From NCBI GenBank assembly GCA_024516035.1, contig CM044961.1:29869123-29933122 (forward strand): DNA of 64,000 nt, in the 5' to 3' direction. The stretch comes from Bactericera cockerelli. Its lineage: Eukaryota > Arthropoda > Insecta > Hemiptera > Triozidae. This document shows positions 1 to 9,934 of this stretch, piece after piece. A program made the position numbers and the translations under genes. Under the pieces are notes generated by a model. That model worked only from the letters and a program-made list of their open reading frames with translations, was not told the DNA's origin and did no database searches. Position 1 is the stretch's first letter. Each line of letters opens with the position of its first letter.

Positions 1-742
1 AAAATTGCTCAATAGCTGGAAATCGTTTTAAACCCTTAAAGGGGTCCTGAATAATGGGTATATGAGTTTGCGACGGATTTTAGGTTGTGCTTCCGAGTTT
101 AGGGCCTAAATAGTGCAAATTTTTTGCACTTTTTTTAAAATTGCGCTTATAACTCAAAATGTATTTATTCTGCAGAAAATTTTACTCAGTTCTTATCTAA
201 GGAGCATAAAATTATGCGTCTAATGACGTTTGAATCATTAAAATAAGTTAAGCCGTTCAGGCACAATCGCTCCTCAAAGATGGGTGGTTTTTTCAAACAT
301 AGCTCAAATTTTGAAAATTCTCAACTTTTAACGCCTGTAAGTCAAAAAGGACTGCACCAATTGAAAAATTTAATAGAATTGAACTTGTAGAAAATGTAAT
401 TTTAAGTAAAATACTGTTTGAATTTTGAAATTTGCTCACTCCAGTGCTGAGATATGAATTTTAAACCGAAAGAATTCCTAGCGCCAAATTTTCGCTAAGG
501 CAGTGCAACGCAAAAAACTTCGTCTGAACTCTAAAATTATCACATTCTTACAACTTTTCGAGCAAAACTGAAAGTTATCTACTGAATTCAGTCGAATAGG
601 TAGTTTAAAATTTTGAGAAACTTGCACTGAATTTTACTAAGATCTGTTTACTGAACATGTGATTTCAAGACAGCAGGCACACTATGGAGGATGTACATAA
701 CTTGTTTTATATGCGGGAACATTGCGCAAAAAGGAATATTAA
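1..742 (+). repeat. Left long terminal inverted repeat (outer part)
   Basis: Begins at the window edge with the same sequence that, inverted, ends the right arm near 5814. Only scattered substitutions and a few small indels separate the two arms, so the element is fairly young or gene-converted. Confidence 0.9.
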
Positions 743-747
743 TAATA

Positions 748-1049
748 TAATAATAAAAATGCATTTTCTTTGTGCTGTTATGTCACAATTTTAGTGGGTA
801 GCGCAGAATCATAGAACTTTGCCAGTTTAATTTACAATGTCTTGTATTATTTGTGTGCCTATGATTCAGCCACTGGTCGCTGCTTCATTTCAAAGCAGCT
901 ACTCTTTTTTCCTCACGACTCACGAAGTATGAGTGGACCCCGAACATCCAAGTACAGAGCAGAAAAGATCCCATCCCGCTGGAAATTGAACCCAGGTCAC
1001 CATGCGTGCAATGCCTAGCGCGCTAACTCACTCAGCTACAGTGACTACA
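748..1049 (-). mobile_element. tRNA-headed SINE, family A
   Basis: The tRNA-like head is at the right end on the minus strand, with an A-box-like GGCAGAGTGAGTTAGCGCG motif in sister copies and a B box GGTTCAATTCC-type motif. The body contains the conserved 'GGTCCACTCATAC..CGTGAGGAAAAA' segment, and an AT-rich tail lies at the left. Related copies lie at 6031, 30290, 35263, 49389, 52428 and 53103. It abuts the reverse transcriptase fragment. Confidence 0.8.
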
Positions 1050-1065
1050 ACCTTTTAATAAACTG

Positions 1066-3056
1066 TTGGTAGATAAATACAAAAAGTACAGAAATAAATT
1101 AATCACCTTAATAGAAAAAGCTAAGAACAATTTTTTGAAAGAGGAAATACACAAAGCTAATATACAGGGAGATAAAAAAAAAGTATGGAATATACTGGGT
1201 GATGTCATGCAACGTAAAAATAAAAAAAATAGTGGCCCAAACAGGATTTGTATAGAAGGTCAGATGATTGATTCAAAATTAGAGACACAGAAAGTGGCCA
1301 ACTATTTTAATGATTTCTTCTAGTGAAAAAAGAAACGTCCAATAATAGTCAAAACAATTCCACGCCCAACTTTTACCAGATGAATTCGAACTTTTCTCCC
1401 GAAAGTAACTTTTACCTGAACACTATAAAACCGTTAGAAATAGAGAACATTATTGGTAATTTCAAAGGAGGATCAGCTCCCGGTATAGATGGCATTAGCG
1501 TCGACCTAATTAAAAAAATTAAACAATATGTCTCCCTACCATTATCGCATGTATACAATTTGTGTATCAAACAGGGTGTCTTCCCGGATCTGTACAAAGA
1601 TTCCCTTATTAGTCCAATTCATAAAAAAGGGAGTCCTACCGATGTCACTAATTATCGTCCAATTTCCCTTCTCGCAACTTTTTCAAAAATTTTAGAACGC
1701 TGTATAAAGAAGCGCTTAGTAAACTTTCTTGACGAAAATAATATCCTAAGTAAAAACCAATTTGGTTTCCGTAAAAATAAGAGTACCAATGATGCTATTC
1801 TTGAAGTTGTGGATGAAATTTACCCAGTGTTAGATAAGGGACAAAAATGTGCAACAGTTCTAATGGACTTATCACGAGCTTTCGAGACCGTTGACCACGA
1901 AAAGCTAATTCATATTCTATCAAAAACAGGAATCGCAGGGACCCCACTTAAATTATTTGAAAGCTACCTCCAGAATAGGACACAGCGAGTAAAATTACTA
2001 GGGTATACCGATACACAAATAAATAATAATCAAAATCACAATTCAAAAAATACTAATCAAAGTAAAAGTTATAACAAGCCAAAATTAGAACCCAAAATAA
2101 GCGGAGTGCTCCAAAATAACCCCTTCTCAGTACCCCAAGGGACTGTCCTGTCCCCTATCCTTTACAATATATATGTTTGTGAGATATACAGATTAGCTTT
2201 GAAAGGAAAATTAGTATCATTTGCTGATGACACTGCATTATTAGTCAAAGGAAACTCCTGGGATGAAGTTTTTCAAACAGTTCAAGAAGACATGCTAATT
2301 GTTAAAAAATGGTTCTCTGAGCACAATTTATTCCTGAATGTCGAAAAAACGAAAATACTCCCATTTTGTTTAAATAAAACCACCCTTCCCATAGATACTA
2401 GTCTTAAAATTCACGAGTCTCCAAACTGCCCTATTACGTGTTCATGTAGCTCCTTTCAAATTGTTTACAGTGCAAAATACCTGGGACTGGAAATTGACAG
2501 TCATCTAAGGTGGGAAAACCACATAACTTGTTTAATTAAACGCTTAAGAAGGCTCATCTACCCTTTCCTCTCACTACGAAAATTCTTAGGCCTACCTACT
2601 CTTAAAGAAGTTTATTATGCGCTCGTACAATCCGCACTAGAGTACGGCATTTGTGCATATGGCAGGGCAGATGAAACTATTATAATAAAACTCAAAACCG
2701 TACAAAATTTACTTTTAAAATTAATTTACAAAAAAGAAAGACGGTTTCCAACTAAAGACCTTTACCATAATTTAAAAATACTAGATTTTAAAAAATTATA
2801 TACAAAAAATATCTGTTCCCACATTCACACTTATAAAAATGAAATAATCACATATAAAGAAGTCCCATACTCTCTAAGAAAAAAAGACATTATTGAAAAA
2901 CCTAAGTGTAATACATCTAAGGGGCAAAATACCATCAAGTTCAAGGGGGTCGGGATTTATGACAAAATTCCTCAAGAAATCAGAAGAGAAAAAAAAGTCA
3001 AACTATTTAAGTTAAAGCTCAAGGATTGGTTATGCAAAAATGACTTTCCAGACTAA
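1066..3056 (+). pseudogene. Non-LTR retrotransposon reverse transcriptase, 5'-truncated
   Basis: Two open stretches in one frame (1066-1320 and 1323-3056) are separated by a single TAG at 1321-1323. The second stretch has reverse transcriptase blocks: NYRPISLL, NQFGFRKNKST, LMDLSRAFETVDH, VPQGTVLSPILYNIY, the catalytic SFADDTALL, and a downstream KYLGLEID motif. The usual second Asp of AFDTVDH is Glu here, but the catalytic Asp residues (MDL and FADD) are retained. No apurinic endonuclease domain precedes it, so the copy is 5'-truncated, and the stop makes it inactive in this form. The overall motif set resembles jockey/CR1-type LINEs. It sits inside the left arm of the large inverted-repeat element, so it arrived later. 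Confidence 0.9.
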
Positions 3057-3669
3057 TAATTTTAAGAACATTTCCTTTTTCCTTTAAAACGCTAAATCAA
3101 ATGTAAAGTGATCAATTATATCTCTCAGAAAATACATAAAGAACGATGTTTATCAATATCTATTTAATTTCAAGATTACTTTTTTATTTATTTTTTTTTC
3201 TGAAATATAATGTAACTTCAACACAAAATCACATAAGTACATCGAAAATAAGTATTAAGAGAAAAAAAAATGTAGAACAATATTATAAGAGAATTTGAAT
3301 TCTATCATATTTAGTAAATCTCAATAAAATGGTTAATTTTTTGTTAAATTGTTAGTTTTTATTATTACTTTTATTTTTTCAATTGTAATTATTCTTTTTA
3401 CACCTTTCTAGACTGATAACACAACCCTTACTCACAAAACAAGAGATTCTAATCTCTTAGTGTGAGTAGAAGGCAATTCCATTATTATACATTATAGGCA
3501 CATAATAATAATTTTCATATCTGTTCAATCTTTTATTGTATATTATTTACTATAAGTTAGAACTTAGAACCTATACTGTCTATATTTCTATGTGTCTACT
3601 TGTATGCTGTATATGTATTATTTAATAAAGATGCCAAATATTTACAAATTACAAAATATTAAAGGAAAA
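3057..3669. other. AT-rich 3' flank of the retrotransposon; no gene seen
   Basis: About 600 bp of AT-rich sequence, possibly the LINE 3' UTR. A short inverted repeat (about 3427-3466, CTTACTCACA..TGTGAGTAG) resembles the hairpin at 51151-51193. No open frame or exon is evident. Confidence 0.5.
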
Positions 3670-3702
3670 GATAGAGGAATATTAAAGGAAAAGTCACTTT
3701 GA

Positions 3703-3925
3703 ATGTTCATTGAGGACAGCAGGAGGAGAAATGATGGGCATCACACGTGGTTACAGACTCAGAAATCTGTTATACTTCACGAGAAGTGTTGCAAAGGTGT
3801 CTACACGAAGGAGTCAAACACTGTAAAGGCCGAAAAAGAAGCAAAAAACGGAAGCCGTGTGACAAGAGGCCGTGAGGAAATACCAAAATTCAACTTCAAG
3901 GAGCTCTGCTTCTACTGTGGAAAAT
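3703..3925 (+). pseudogene. Inner left arm: copy of the Cys-rich ORF start
   Basis: Mirror image of part of the minus-strand ORF at 4553-4888 and its upstream sequence. Both arms read TRGREEIPKFNFKELCFYCGK. The plus-strand copy is cut off at the central hairpin and cannot encode the rest of the domain. Confidence 0.7.
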
Positions 3926-3926
3926 A

Positions 3927-4030
3927 TATGGAGGTTCTGAGTACTAACGACTTCTTAGGAGTGAACCACTTTTTAGTCGTATTCAGTGCTTCACTCCTAA
4001 GAAGTCGTTAGTACCTAGAACCTCCATACG
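3927..4030. repeat. Short hairpin at the element centre
   Basis: About 40 bp at 3927-3966 (TATGGAGGTTCT..) is the inverted copy of 3991-4030 (..AGAACCTCCATA), with a loop of about 24 bp. It is either a small foldback insertion or the collapsed core of the larger element. Confidence 0.85.
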
Positions 4031-4552
4031 GAAGGTGAAATCAATCCCACTAGTGACCAGTTTGAGCGAACTCTCCCTATTCACGCCATGTGACTCCAGT
4101 TTGAATTGCCTCCAAACTTACCCCGCGCATATCACTCGATCTCTACGCCCCTAACTGTTAGAGATAACACTTAGATATCAGATGATAGGCATATCATATG
4201 ATCTTACAAAGAAAGCCAGAGATTCGGTACGATAGATTGGGAACAACGATGCCTCGTTCAGATTGTAACAACCAGTGGTCAGGGTACGTCTTCTCTCCTT
4301 CCTCGATCTACCACCTTTGATCCCCTTCTAAAGGCGTAAGTACTTGGTACAAGTACTCCAGGTAAGACCATCCAATCTCATTTCATAGTAGTAGTTTATT
4401 TCTTCCTTTTATCTTTCCGTGTAAATTTAATACTCTTTAATAGCTACACCTTTCTTAGTATCGTTATTGAACCAGCGGCCTTTTCTTCGTTAAACCCCAG
4501 TAAATGGGAAACTTAGGTCTTTCGGCTTCAAAGCCCAAGTTACTACATTAAT

Positions 4553-4888
4553 TCACTCCCCTCGTCCAGATATACCATGAGCTGCATCAGGATCTATAGA
4601 TGGGCGTGAATTAAAGAACATACCACGACAAGAATCGTACTTGCCTTCAGCGGCTACGAGGTCTGATTCAGTTGCCATCCTACGCAATACCACCGCCCCT
4701 CCTCTGGCAATTGCAGAACCTTTAATTTTTTGCATTATTTCTTGTGTCTGAATTTCACGCACTGTTTCACGTCTATGAAGAGGAAGCTTTTTCTGTCTAG
4801 CCTTGAAGCTTTCAGAGGCATCTTTTCCACAGTAGAAGCAGAGCTCCTTAAAGTTGAATTTTGGTATTTCCTCACGGCCTCTTGTCAC
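4553..4888 (-). CDS. Cys-rich domain ORF fragment in the large inverted-repeat element
   Basis: A 111-codon minus-strand ORF with CFYCGK near its start and, about 50 residues later, LVAAEGKYDSCRGMFFN. This arrangement (CxxCG, then ExKYxxxC followed by F/N) recalls a Cys-rich domain common at the start of uncharacterised repeat-associated invertebrate proteins. That family link is from memory and unproven. Upstream the reading frame runs into the right arm. There is no catalytic domain, so this is probably a remnant of the element's own gene. Confidence 0.45.
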   Translation of the reverse strand: MTRGREEIPKFNFKELCFYCGKDASESFKARQKKLPLHRRETVREIQTQEIMQKIKGSAIARGGAVVLRRMATESDLVAAEGKYDSCRGMFFNSRPSIDPDAAHGISGRGE

Positions 4889-5814
4889 ACGGCTTCCGTT
4901 TCCTGCTTCTTTTTCGGCCTTTACAATGTTTGACTCCTTCGTGTAGACACCTTTGCGACACTTCTCGTGAAGTATAACAGATTTCTGAGTCTGTAACCAC
5001 GTGTGATGCCCATCATTCCTCCTCCTGCTGGCCTCAAAGAACGTTTTAAAGTGACTTTTCCTTTAATATTCCTCTATCCGCTCCTTCTTGCACAATGTTC
5101 CCGCATATAAAACAAGTTACATCCTCCATAGTGTGCCTGCTGTCTTGAAATCACATGTTCAGTAAACAGATCTTAGTAAAATTCAGTGCAAGTTTCTCAA
5201 AATTTTAAACTACCTATTCGACTGAATTCAGTAGATAACTTTCAGTTTTGCTTGAAAAGTTGTAAGAATGTGATAATTTTAGAGTTCAGACGAAGTTTTT
5301 TGCGTTGCACTGCCTTAGCGAAAATTTGGCGCTAGGAATTCTTTCGGTTTAAAATTCATATCTCAGCACTGGAGTGAGCAAATTTCAAAATTCAAACAGT
5401 ATTTTACTTAAAATTACATTTTCTACAAGTTCAATTCTATTAAATTTTTCAATTGGTGCAGTCCTTTTTGACTTACAGGCGTTAAAAGTTGAGAATTTTC
5501 AAAATTTGAGCTATGTTTGAAAAAACCACCCATCTTTGAGGAGCGATTGTGCCTGAACGGCTTAACTTATTTTAATGATTCAAACGTCATTAGACGCATA
5601 ATTTTATGCTCCTTAGATAAGAACTGAGTAAAATTTTCTGCAGAATAAATACATTTTGAGTTATAAGCGCAATTTTAAAAAAAGTGCAAAAAATTTGCAC
5701 TATTTAGGCCCTAAACTCGGAAGCACAACCTAAAATCCGTCGCAAACTCATATACCCATTATTCAGGACCCCTTTAAGGGTTTAAAACGATTTTCAGCTA
5801 TTGAGCAATTTTTT
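4825..5814 (-). repeat. Right long terminal inverted repeat (complete arm)
   Basis: Uninterrupted arm, which shows what the left arm looked like before insertion. The stretch 5060-5110 bridges the two parts that are now separated by about 2.9 kb on the left. Confidence 0.88.
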
Positions 5815-5854
5815 CCGCTAGACCCCATTTTAGCACTAATTTGCCTGGGCTATA

Positions 5855-5995
5855 TCGAGAGTTTCCAGTTATCGAGAGTTTTGAGTTATCGAGAGGTTCC
5901 AGATATCGAGAGTTTTGAGTTATCGGAAGTTTCGAGTTATCGAGAGTTTTGAGTTATCGAGAGGTTCGAGTTATCAAAATTTCGAATACGAAGCG
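5855..5995. repeat. Short tandem repeat, ~18 bp unit
   Basis: Degenerate repeats of TTATCGAGAGTTTTGAG-type units, immediately outside the right arm of the large element. Confidence 0.85.
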
Positions 5996-6030
5996 AAGTT
6001 CGCCAACGGGTAAGTTCCGAAGAATTTCAC

Positions 6031-6262
6031 GCACGGTGACCTGGGTTCGAATCAAGGCGGAGTCAGAACTTTTCGTCTCCTATACTTTGGATGTTGGGGG
6101 TCCACTCATACCTCGTGAGGAAAAATGAGTTCCTGCTTTGATCTGAGCAGCGACCAGTGGCTGTATTATGGGCAAATGATTCACGAAATTTTAAAATAAT
6201 AGGAGAGGTCTTGTAAATCTACGCTACCCACTAGAATTGTGATGTAATAACATAAACATGCG
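6031..6262 (+). mobile_element. tRNA-headed SINE, family A
   Basis: Opposite orientation to the 748-1049 copy. A B box (GGGTTCGAATC) is followed by the family body with TCCACTCATACCTCGTGAGG and the tail TTGTGATGTAATAACATAA. Confidence 0.8.
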
Positions 6263-6300
6263 TTTATTTGGTTTCCCCTCCTCAGCTATCCTCTAATGCA

Positions 6301-6375
6301 GCGGTGCTCAACCTAGGGGTAGCGACCCCCAGGGGGATCGCGAGAAAGCTTCAACCACTGAACTGGGGTCGCGGA
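6301..6375 (+). mobile_element. hAT-like terminal fragment
   Basis: Begins CAGCGGTGCTCAACCTAGGGG and continues with a GTCGCG/CGCGA inverted motif. This is the general look of hAT-superfamily MITE ends. Only one end is visible. Confidence 0.45.
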
Positions 6376-6466
6376 AAAAACCGCAAAAAAAAATACTTTT
6401 TTTTATGGGTAAAATTTATTGGTAGATAAGTAACGAAACTTTTAAACTTCCAATAAAAAAACTTCT

Positions 6467-6548
6467 ACTTCGTGGGATTCGAACCAACGGATCCCTACGC
6501 TACCTTAATTACCAGACTAGCACGGTAACCACTTGACTACCAGTGCAC
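6467..6548 (-). mobile_element. tRNA-headed SINE family C, head only
   Basis: Minus strand reads CACTGGTAGTCAAGTGGTTACCG, then a B box GGTTCGAATCC. Fuller copies lie at 15158, 22620, 25945, 30734 and 55378. Confidence 0.75.
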
Positions 6549-6564
6549 AAATAATAATAGTTTT

Positions 6565-6690
6565 TGAAGTAATGATATTTTTCGGTTCCAAATGCGGTTA
6601 GCTTCTAGAGAAGGTGAGTCTTTAGTGGGTGGAAATCCCAGGATGGATCTGGGTGTCTTTAAAAGATTTTTTCCTTCCTTCCATTAAAAA
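6565..6690 (+). repeat. Dispersed repeat G ('TTTAAAAGATTTTTTCC' family)
   Basis: Shared with 6905-6990, 8575-8715 (opposite strand) and 60260-60420 (opposite strand). Common parts are a GGTTCCAAATGCGGTTAGC segment, a GTGGGTGGAAAT segment and a GTCTTTAAAAGATTTTTTCC end. Probably a SINE tail or small SINE. Confidence 0.65.
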
Positions 6691-6708
6691 AAATATAAAT
6701 AAATAATA

Positions 6709-6907
6709 ATAATATCGCCTTATTTATACTGCCCGATTAGGACTATTAAGTCCCATTATTCCAGCAGTAAGCCCAAGACGTGTTATTATGTGGTAAAAAT
6801 CCCAAATGGGAGGATAACTTGTCATGTCCCAGCTGGGTTTCGAACCCGCGACCTCTGGAATCTCTGGATTCAGAGAGTGCCGCCTTTATCACTGAGCTAC
6901 CGGGACA
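6709..6907 (-). mobile_element. tRNA-headed SINE, family B
   Basis: Minus strand begins TCCCGGTAGCTCAGTG (A box), has B box GGGTTCGAAACC, then a body with TTACTGCTGGAATAATGGGA, and ends in an ATT-rich tail. Several copies occur in the window. Confidence 0.85.
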
Positions 6908-7031
6908 GAAAGTGGGTTATTATTGGGTGAAAATCACACACCCCACGTTAGGATGGTCTTTGAAAGATTTTTTCCTGCCTTCCATAAAAAAAATAATAAT
7001 AGTTTTCATTTGGTTTCTCCTCCTCAGCTAG

Positions 7032-7215
7032 TCTCACAATGCAGAGGCATGGATCATGAGCCGGGCTGATGGGGACACTACCGGCGTTGACATAGTAGAA
7101 GAAGAAGTCGAGGACTACGAGAATCGAACCCGGGACTACCGGAATGCCATCTACACCATCCAGTACAACGATGTGCTCTACGATAACCACACAGACGAAG
7201 CCGGCGATAAGCAAG
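7032..7215 (+). CDS. Penultimate exon of an unidentified plus-strand gene
   Basis: A pyrimidine tract (TTTGGTTTCTCCTCCTCAGCTAG) precedes the exon and CAAG|GTAAAG closes it. It reads SHNAEAWIMSRADGD, then an acidic VDIVEEEVEDYENR stretch and a Tyr/Asn-rich AIYTIQYNDVLYDNHTDE stretch. It ends in phase 1 (one base), which joins exactly to the exon at 8113. An alternative acceptor (GCAG at 7041-7044) would start it 13 bp later. I do not recognise the protein. Earlier exons are not visible in this window, or are lost among the repeats between 1 and 7 kb. It is convergent with the FASN-like gene. Confidence 0.7.
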
Positions 7216-7269
7216 GTAAAGTTAAACTTATCATAATTGTACATTGGTTTACCTAAATCACACCCTAAA

Positions 7270-7440
7270 TATCATACAGAGTGTAAGCAAAAGTTAAACT
7301 TATCATACAGAGTGTAAGCAAGGTGAAGTTAAACTTATCATACAGAGTGTAAGCAAAAGTTAAACTTATCATACAGAGTGTAAGCAAGGTGAAGTTAAAC
7401 TTATCATAGAGAGTATAAGCAAGGTAAAGTTAAACTTAAC
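7270..7440. repeat. Tandem repeat, ~31 bp unit
   Basis: Five or so copies of a GTAAGCAAAGTTAAACTTATCAT-type unit lie directly downstream of the donor of the 7032-7215 exon. The unit carries the AAGCAAGGTAAAGTTAAACTT sequence that spans that donor (7208-7228), so it is another exon-end/donor echo. Confidence 0.8.
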
Positions 7441-7499
7441 TTTACTTTGGCATTGTTTATACCTAATTGGAATTTGCCATACAGCCAGCGTAGTATTCC

Positions 7500-8060
7500 T
7501 TCAGAAGCAAAAGAAAAAACACTGCCAATTATGGACACAATACTTCCTCGGGATTGTTTCACATTGTATACACGTGCCAATTTTGATATTTTATAATAAA
7601 TTACTTGTATCTCCAAAACAACTGAACCGATTTTCTTCAAATTTGTTTAATAGAGTAAAATACCTACATTAGAGTTTTTTCTACATTCTAGATTCTACAA
7701 AAAATTCTGTATCGGCAAGACGTGGTCCTAATTTTTTGACTTTTTTGTCAAAAATTTCGGATTTTCTTAAATATCAGAGTTAAATTATAATTAATAAAAA
7801 ATAAAGAACCGCTAGTACGAATTTGATGAATTTAAAATGGGACCATCTACAGAACGTTTCCTATATGTGTACAGTAGTTTCCGAGAATTGCGCTTTACAA
7901 GGAATATTTTTAACAGACCGACAGACGGACACAAAACCAAAGTTGCTCAGGAGGTTATGAAACGTCCAGAAATATGAAAAAATCGGAGCAAAAAAATGTT
8001 TTTTTTTACAAAAACGAACACAATACTTCCGATTTCTAATATTAGAAATTTCTCGGAAGT
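7500..8060 (+). repeat. Dispersed repeat, copy 1 (second copy at 11935)
   Basis: Shares long segments with 11935-12430: ACACTGCCAATTATGGACAC, an AACCGATTTTCTTCAAATTTG segment, and TACGAATTTGATGAATTTAA. It ends in an imperfect palindrome, ACTTCCGATTTC..GAAATTTCTCGGAAGT. It looks like a non-autonomous element (LINE tail or Helitron-like); there is no coding capacity. Confidence 0.6.
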
Positions 8061-8112
8061 AACACACACTAATTATGTACATTCAAACAATCTGCCCCCC
8101 CCCCCCCCCCAG

Positions 8113-8303
8113 ATGGCACATCCCGGGCGTCCTCCCACTCTGAGGGGCCCGAGGTAGAGGGACGCCGACGAGTCCGGTTCTCCGACGCCGGTGTGTCTGT
8201 GCATGAGGTGCCCGGGCGGCCCCGGCCCAACAAGTGCTGGCGGAACACCAAGCGATGTCTGGACTACTTCTGCTGCTGTGGCTGCCTCTTCCCCAGGATA
8301 TGA
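8113..8303 (+). CDS. Last exon of the unidentified plus-strand gene (Cys-rich tail)
   Basis: The acceptor AG at 8111-8112 follows a run of 16 C. Joining with the single G from 7215 gives an open frame to TGA at 8301-8303, adding 63 codons including the stop. Visible parts are a Ser/Arg-rich linker, RRRVRFSDAGVSVHEVPG, then NKCWRNTKRCLDYF and the Cys cluster CCCGCLFPRI at the extreme C-terminus. Five cysteines with nearby basic residues suggest a palmitoylated cytoplasmic tail; that is inference. The final ~17 codons and stop are the seed of the downstream tandem array. Gene identity is unknown. Confidence 0.7.
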
Positions 8304-9160
8304 ATCTCCGTCCCTGTAGCTCCAAGCGGTGTCTGGACTACTTCTGCTGCTGTGGCTGCCTCTTCCCCAGGATATGAATCTCCGTCCCTGTAGCTCCAAG
8401 CGGTGTCTGGACTACTTCTGCTGCTGTGGCTGCCTCTTCCCCAGGATATGAAGTCCGCGTCCCTGTAGCTCAGTGGAGTGCTAGCGGGACACCAAGCGGT
8501 GTCTGGACTACTTCTGCTGCTGTGGCTGCCTCTTCCCCAGGATATGAAGTCCGTCCCGGTAGCTCCAAGCGGTGTCTTTTTTTTAAGAGGGAGATATGGG
8601 AAAAATCTTTTAAAGACACCCGGTTAACATGGGGAGTAGGATTTTCACCCACTAAAAAACCTATCTCTCTCATCTATAGACAGTGCATCCGGAACCGTTA
8701 CTTGAACATTACTTAAGCGGTGTCTGGACTACTTCTGCTGCTGTGACTGCCTCTTCCCCAGGATATAAAGTGCGTCCCTGTAGCTCCAAGCGGTGTCTGG
8801 ACTACTTCTGCTGCTGTGGCTGCCTCTTCCCCAGGATATGAATCTCCGTCCCTGTAACTCCAAGCGGTGTCTGGACTACTTCTGCTGCTGTGGCTGCCTC
8901 TTCCCCAGGATATGAATCTCCGTCCCTGTAACTCAAAGCGGTGTCTGGACTACTTCTGCTGCTGTGGCTGCCTCTTCCCCAGGATATGAATCTCCGTCCC
9001 TGTAACTCAAAGCGGTGTCTGGACTACTTCTGCTGCTGTGGCTGCCTCTTCCCCAGGATACGAATCTCCGTCCCGCTAGCTCCAAGCGGTGTCTGGACTA
9101 CTTCTGCTGCTGTGGCTGCCTCTTCCCCAGGATGTGAAGTCCGTCCCGCTACCTCAGTGG
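8246..9160 (+). repeat. Chimeric tandem array: exon tail plus SINE head, ~74 bp unit
   Basis: About 11 copies of a unit beginning AAGCGGTGTCTGGACTACTT (the last coding codons of the 8113-8303 exon) and running through its stop. It then continues with GTCCCTGTAGCTC, the first bases of a family B SINE tRNA head. The last unit reads directly into a full SINE head (9141). The array is broken at 8575-8715 by repeat G. Confidence 0.9.
8575..8715 (-). repeat. Dispersed repeat G inside the chimeric array
   Basis: T-run, then AATCTTTTAAAGACACCC, and a TTTCACCCACTAAAAAACC segment, matching the reverse of 6565-6690 and 60260-60420. Confidence 0.6.
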
Positions 9161-9300
9161 TCGAGGCGTTGCTCTGGTAATCCAGAGGTCGCGCGTTCGA
9201 AACACAGGCGGGGCACAACAAATTATCCTTCCGTTTTGGAAATTTGATTACATAATAATGTCTTGAGCTTACTGCTGGAATAATGGGACTCATTAGTCCT
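9141..9300 (+). mobile_element. tRNA-headed SINE, family B (array-founding copy)
   Basis: GTCCCGCTACCTCAGTGG head, B box GCGTTCGAAAC, then body with TTACTGCTGGAATAATGGGA. The exon-tail array ends in this copy. Confidence 0.8.
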
Positions 9301-9497
9301 AATTATATATTTCCCTTGCCATTTTCCCTTATCAGTGGTAACTGGTGGGGTCGGCCCTTCTAGTACGCAGATGGTATACTCTTTTATCTGGAATATCGGC
9401 TTCAGTTAAAGAAAGAGAGTCCTAATTGAGCAGTATAAATATATAAATAAGGCGATATTATAATTATTATTATTCATTATGAATCAGCCAGTTGTCA

Positions 9498-9600
9498 GTC
9501 CCGGTAGCTCAGTGGTCGGTCTGGTAATACAGAGGTTGTGGGTTCGAAACCCAGCCGGGACATGACATCTTATCATTTGGATTTCTTGACCACATAATAA
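9498..9600 (+). mobile_element. tRNA-headed SINE, family B (truncated)
   Basis: GTCCCGGTAGCTCAGTGGTC head and GGGTTCGAAACCCAGCCGGGAC. The body is cut short. Confidence 0.8.
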
Positions 9601-9934
9601 GTAAAAAAACAAAACAAAATTTGGAGCAAAATATCCGCTGTACTTTATTAAAAATACTATTTCATTTACAAAACTAGAACACTGAGGTTATCATACGGCA
9701 AGTTAAAAAGGTGAAACCAAGCTGGTTTGTTTGTAATTTTGGAAAGCACCGCGTTGCTGTTGAAGCTATAAGAATTTTGCGTCACACATTTCTTCTCCGA
9801 AATCAAATCAAATTAATCAAGCTCGCCTGGAGGCGAGCGGTCGTCAAATAGCACTCGCCACGGGCCTATATTAACACGAAACAGAGTTTATATGTTTTCT
9901 AAACACCAAACAAAAAGCCATCATACTAGGGTGA
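9601..9934. other. Intergenic stretch with no recognised feature
   Basis: I see no exon, repeat family or hairpin here. A GC-richer patch (about 9825-9870, CTCGCCTGGAGGCGAGCGG) forms a short inverted repeat. Confidence 0.4.

Larger units (their letters stand above)
1..5814. mobile_element. Large element with ~1 kb inverted arms, interrupted
   Basis: The left edge (1-742) is the near-perfect reverse complement of about 5080-5814. The similarity continues inward: 3670-3925 is the reverse complement of about 4825-5085. The left arm is therefore continuous in the ancestral element but is now split by an insertion between about 743 and 3669. The centre (about 3926-4825) holds a hairpin and a Cys-rich ORF fragment. 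No recognisable transposase is present. The true left terminus may lie outside the window. Foldback or non-autonomous DNA transposon is the best description; a Polinton-like origin cannot be tested from this fragment. Confidence 0.85.

Noticed and set aside
7056..7256. Independent small protein starting at the ATG at 7056
   Set aside because: The frame is better explained as an internal exon: in-phase donor at 7215 joins the 8113 exon and the open frame extends upstream of the ATG to an acceptor.
8073..8399. Minus-strand GC-rich frames opposite the plus-strand exon
   Set aside because: The plus strand has matching splice sites and phase with the 7032 exon; the minus frames are its shadow.
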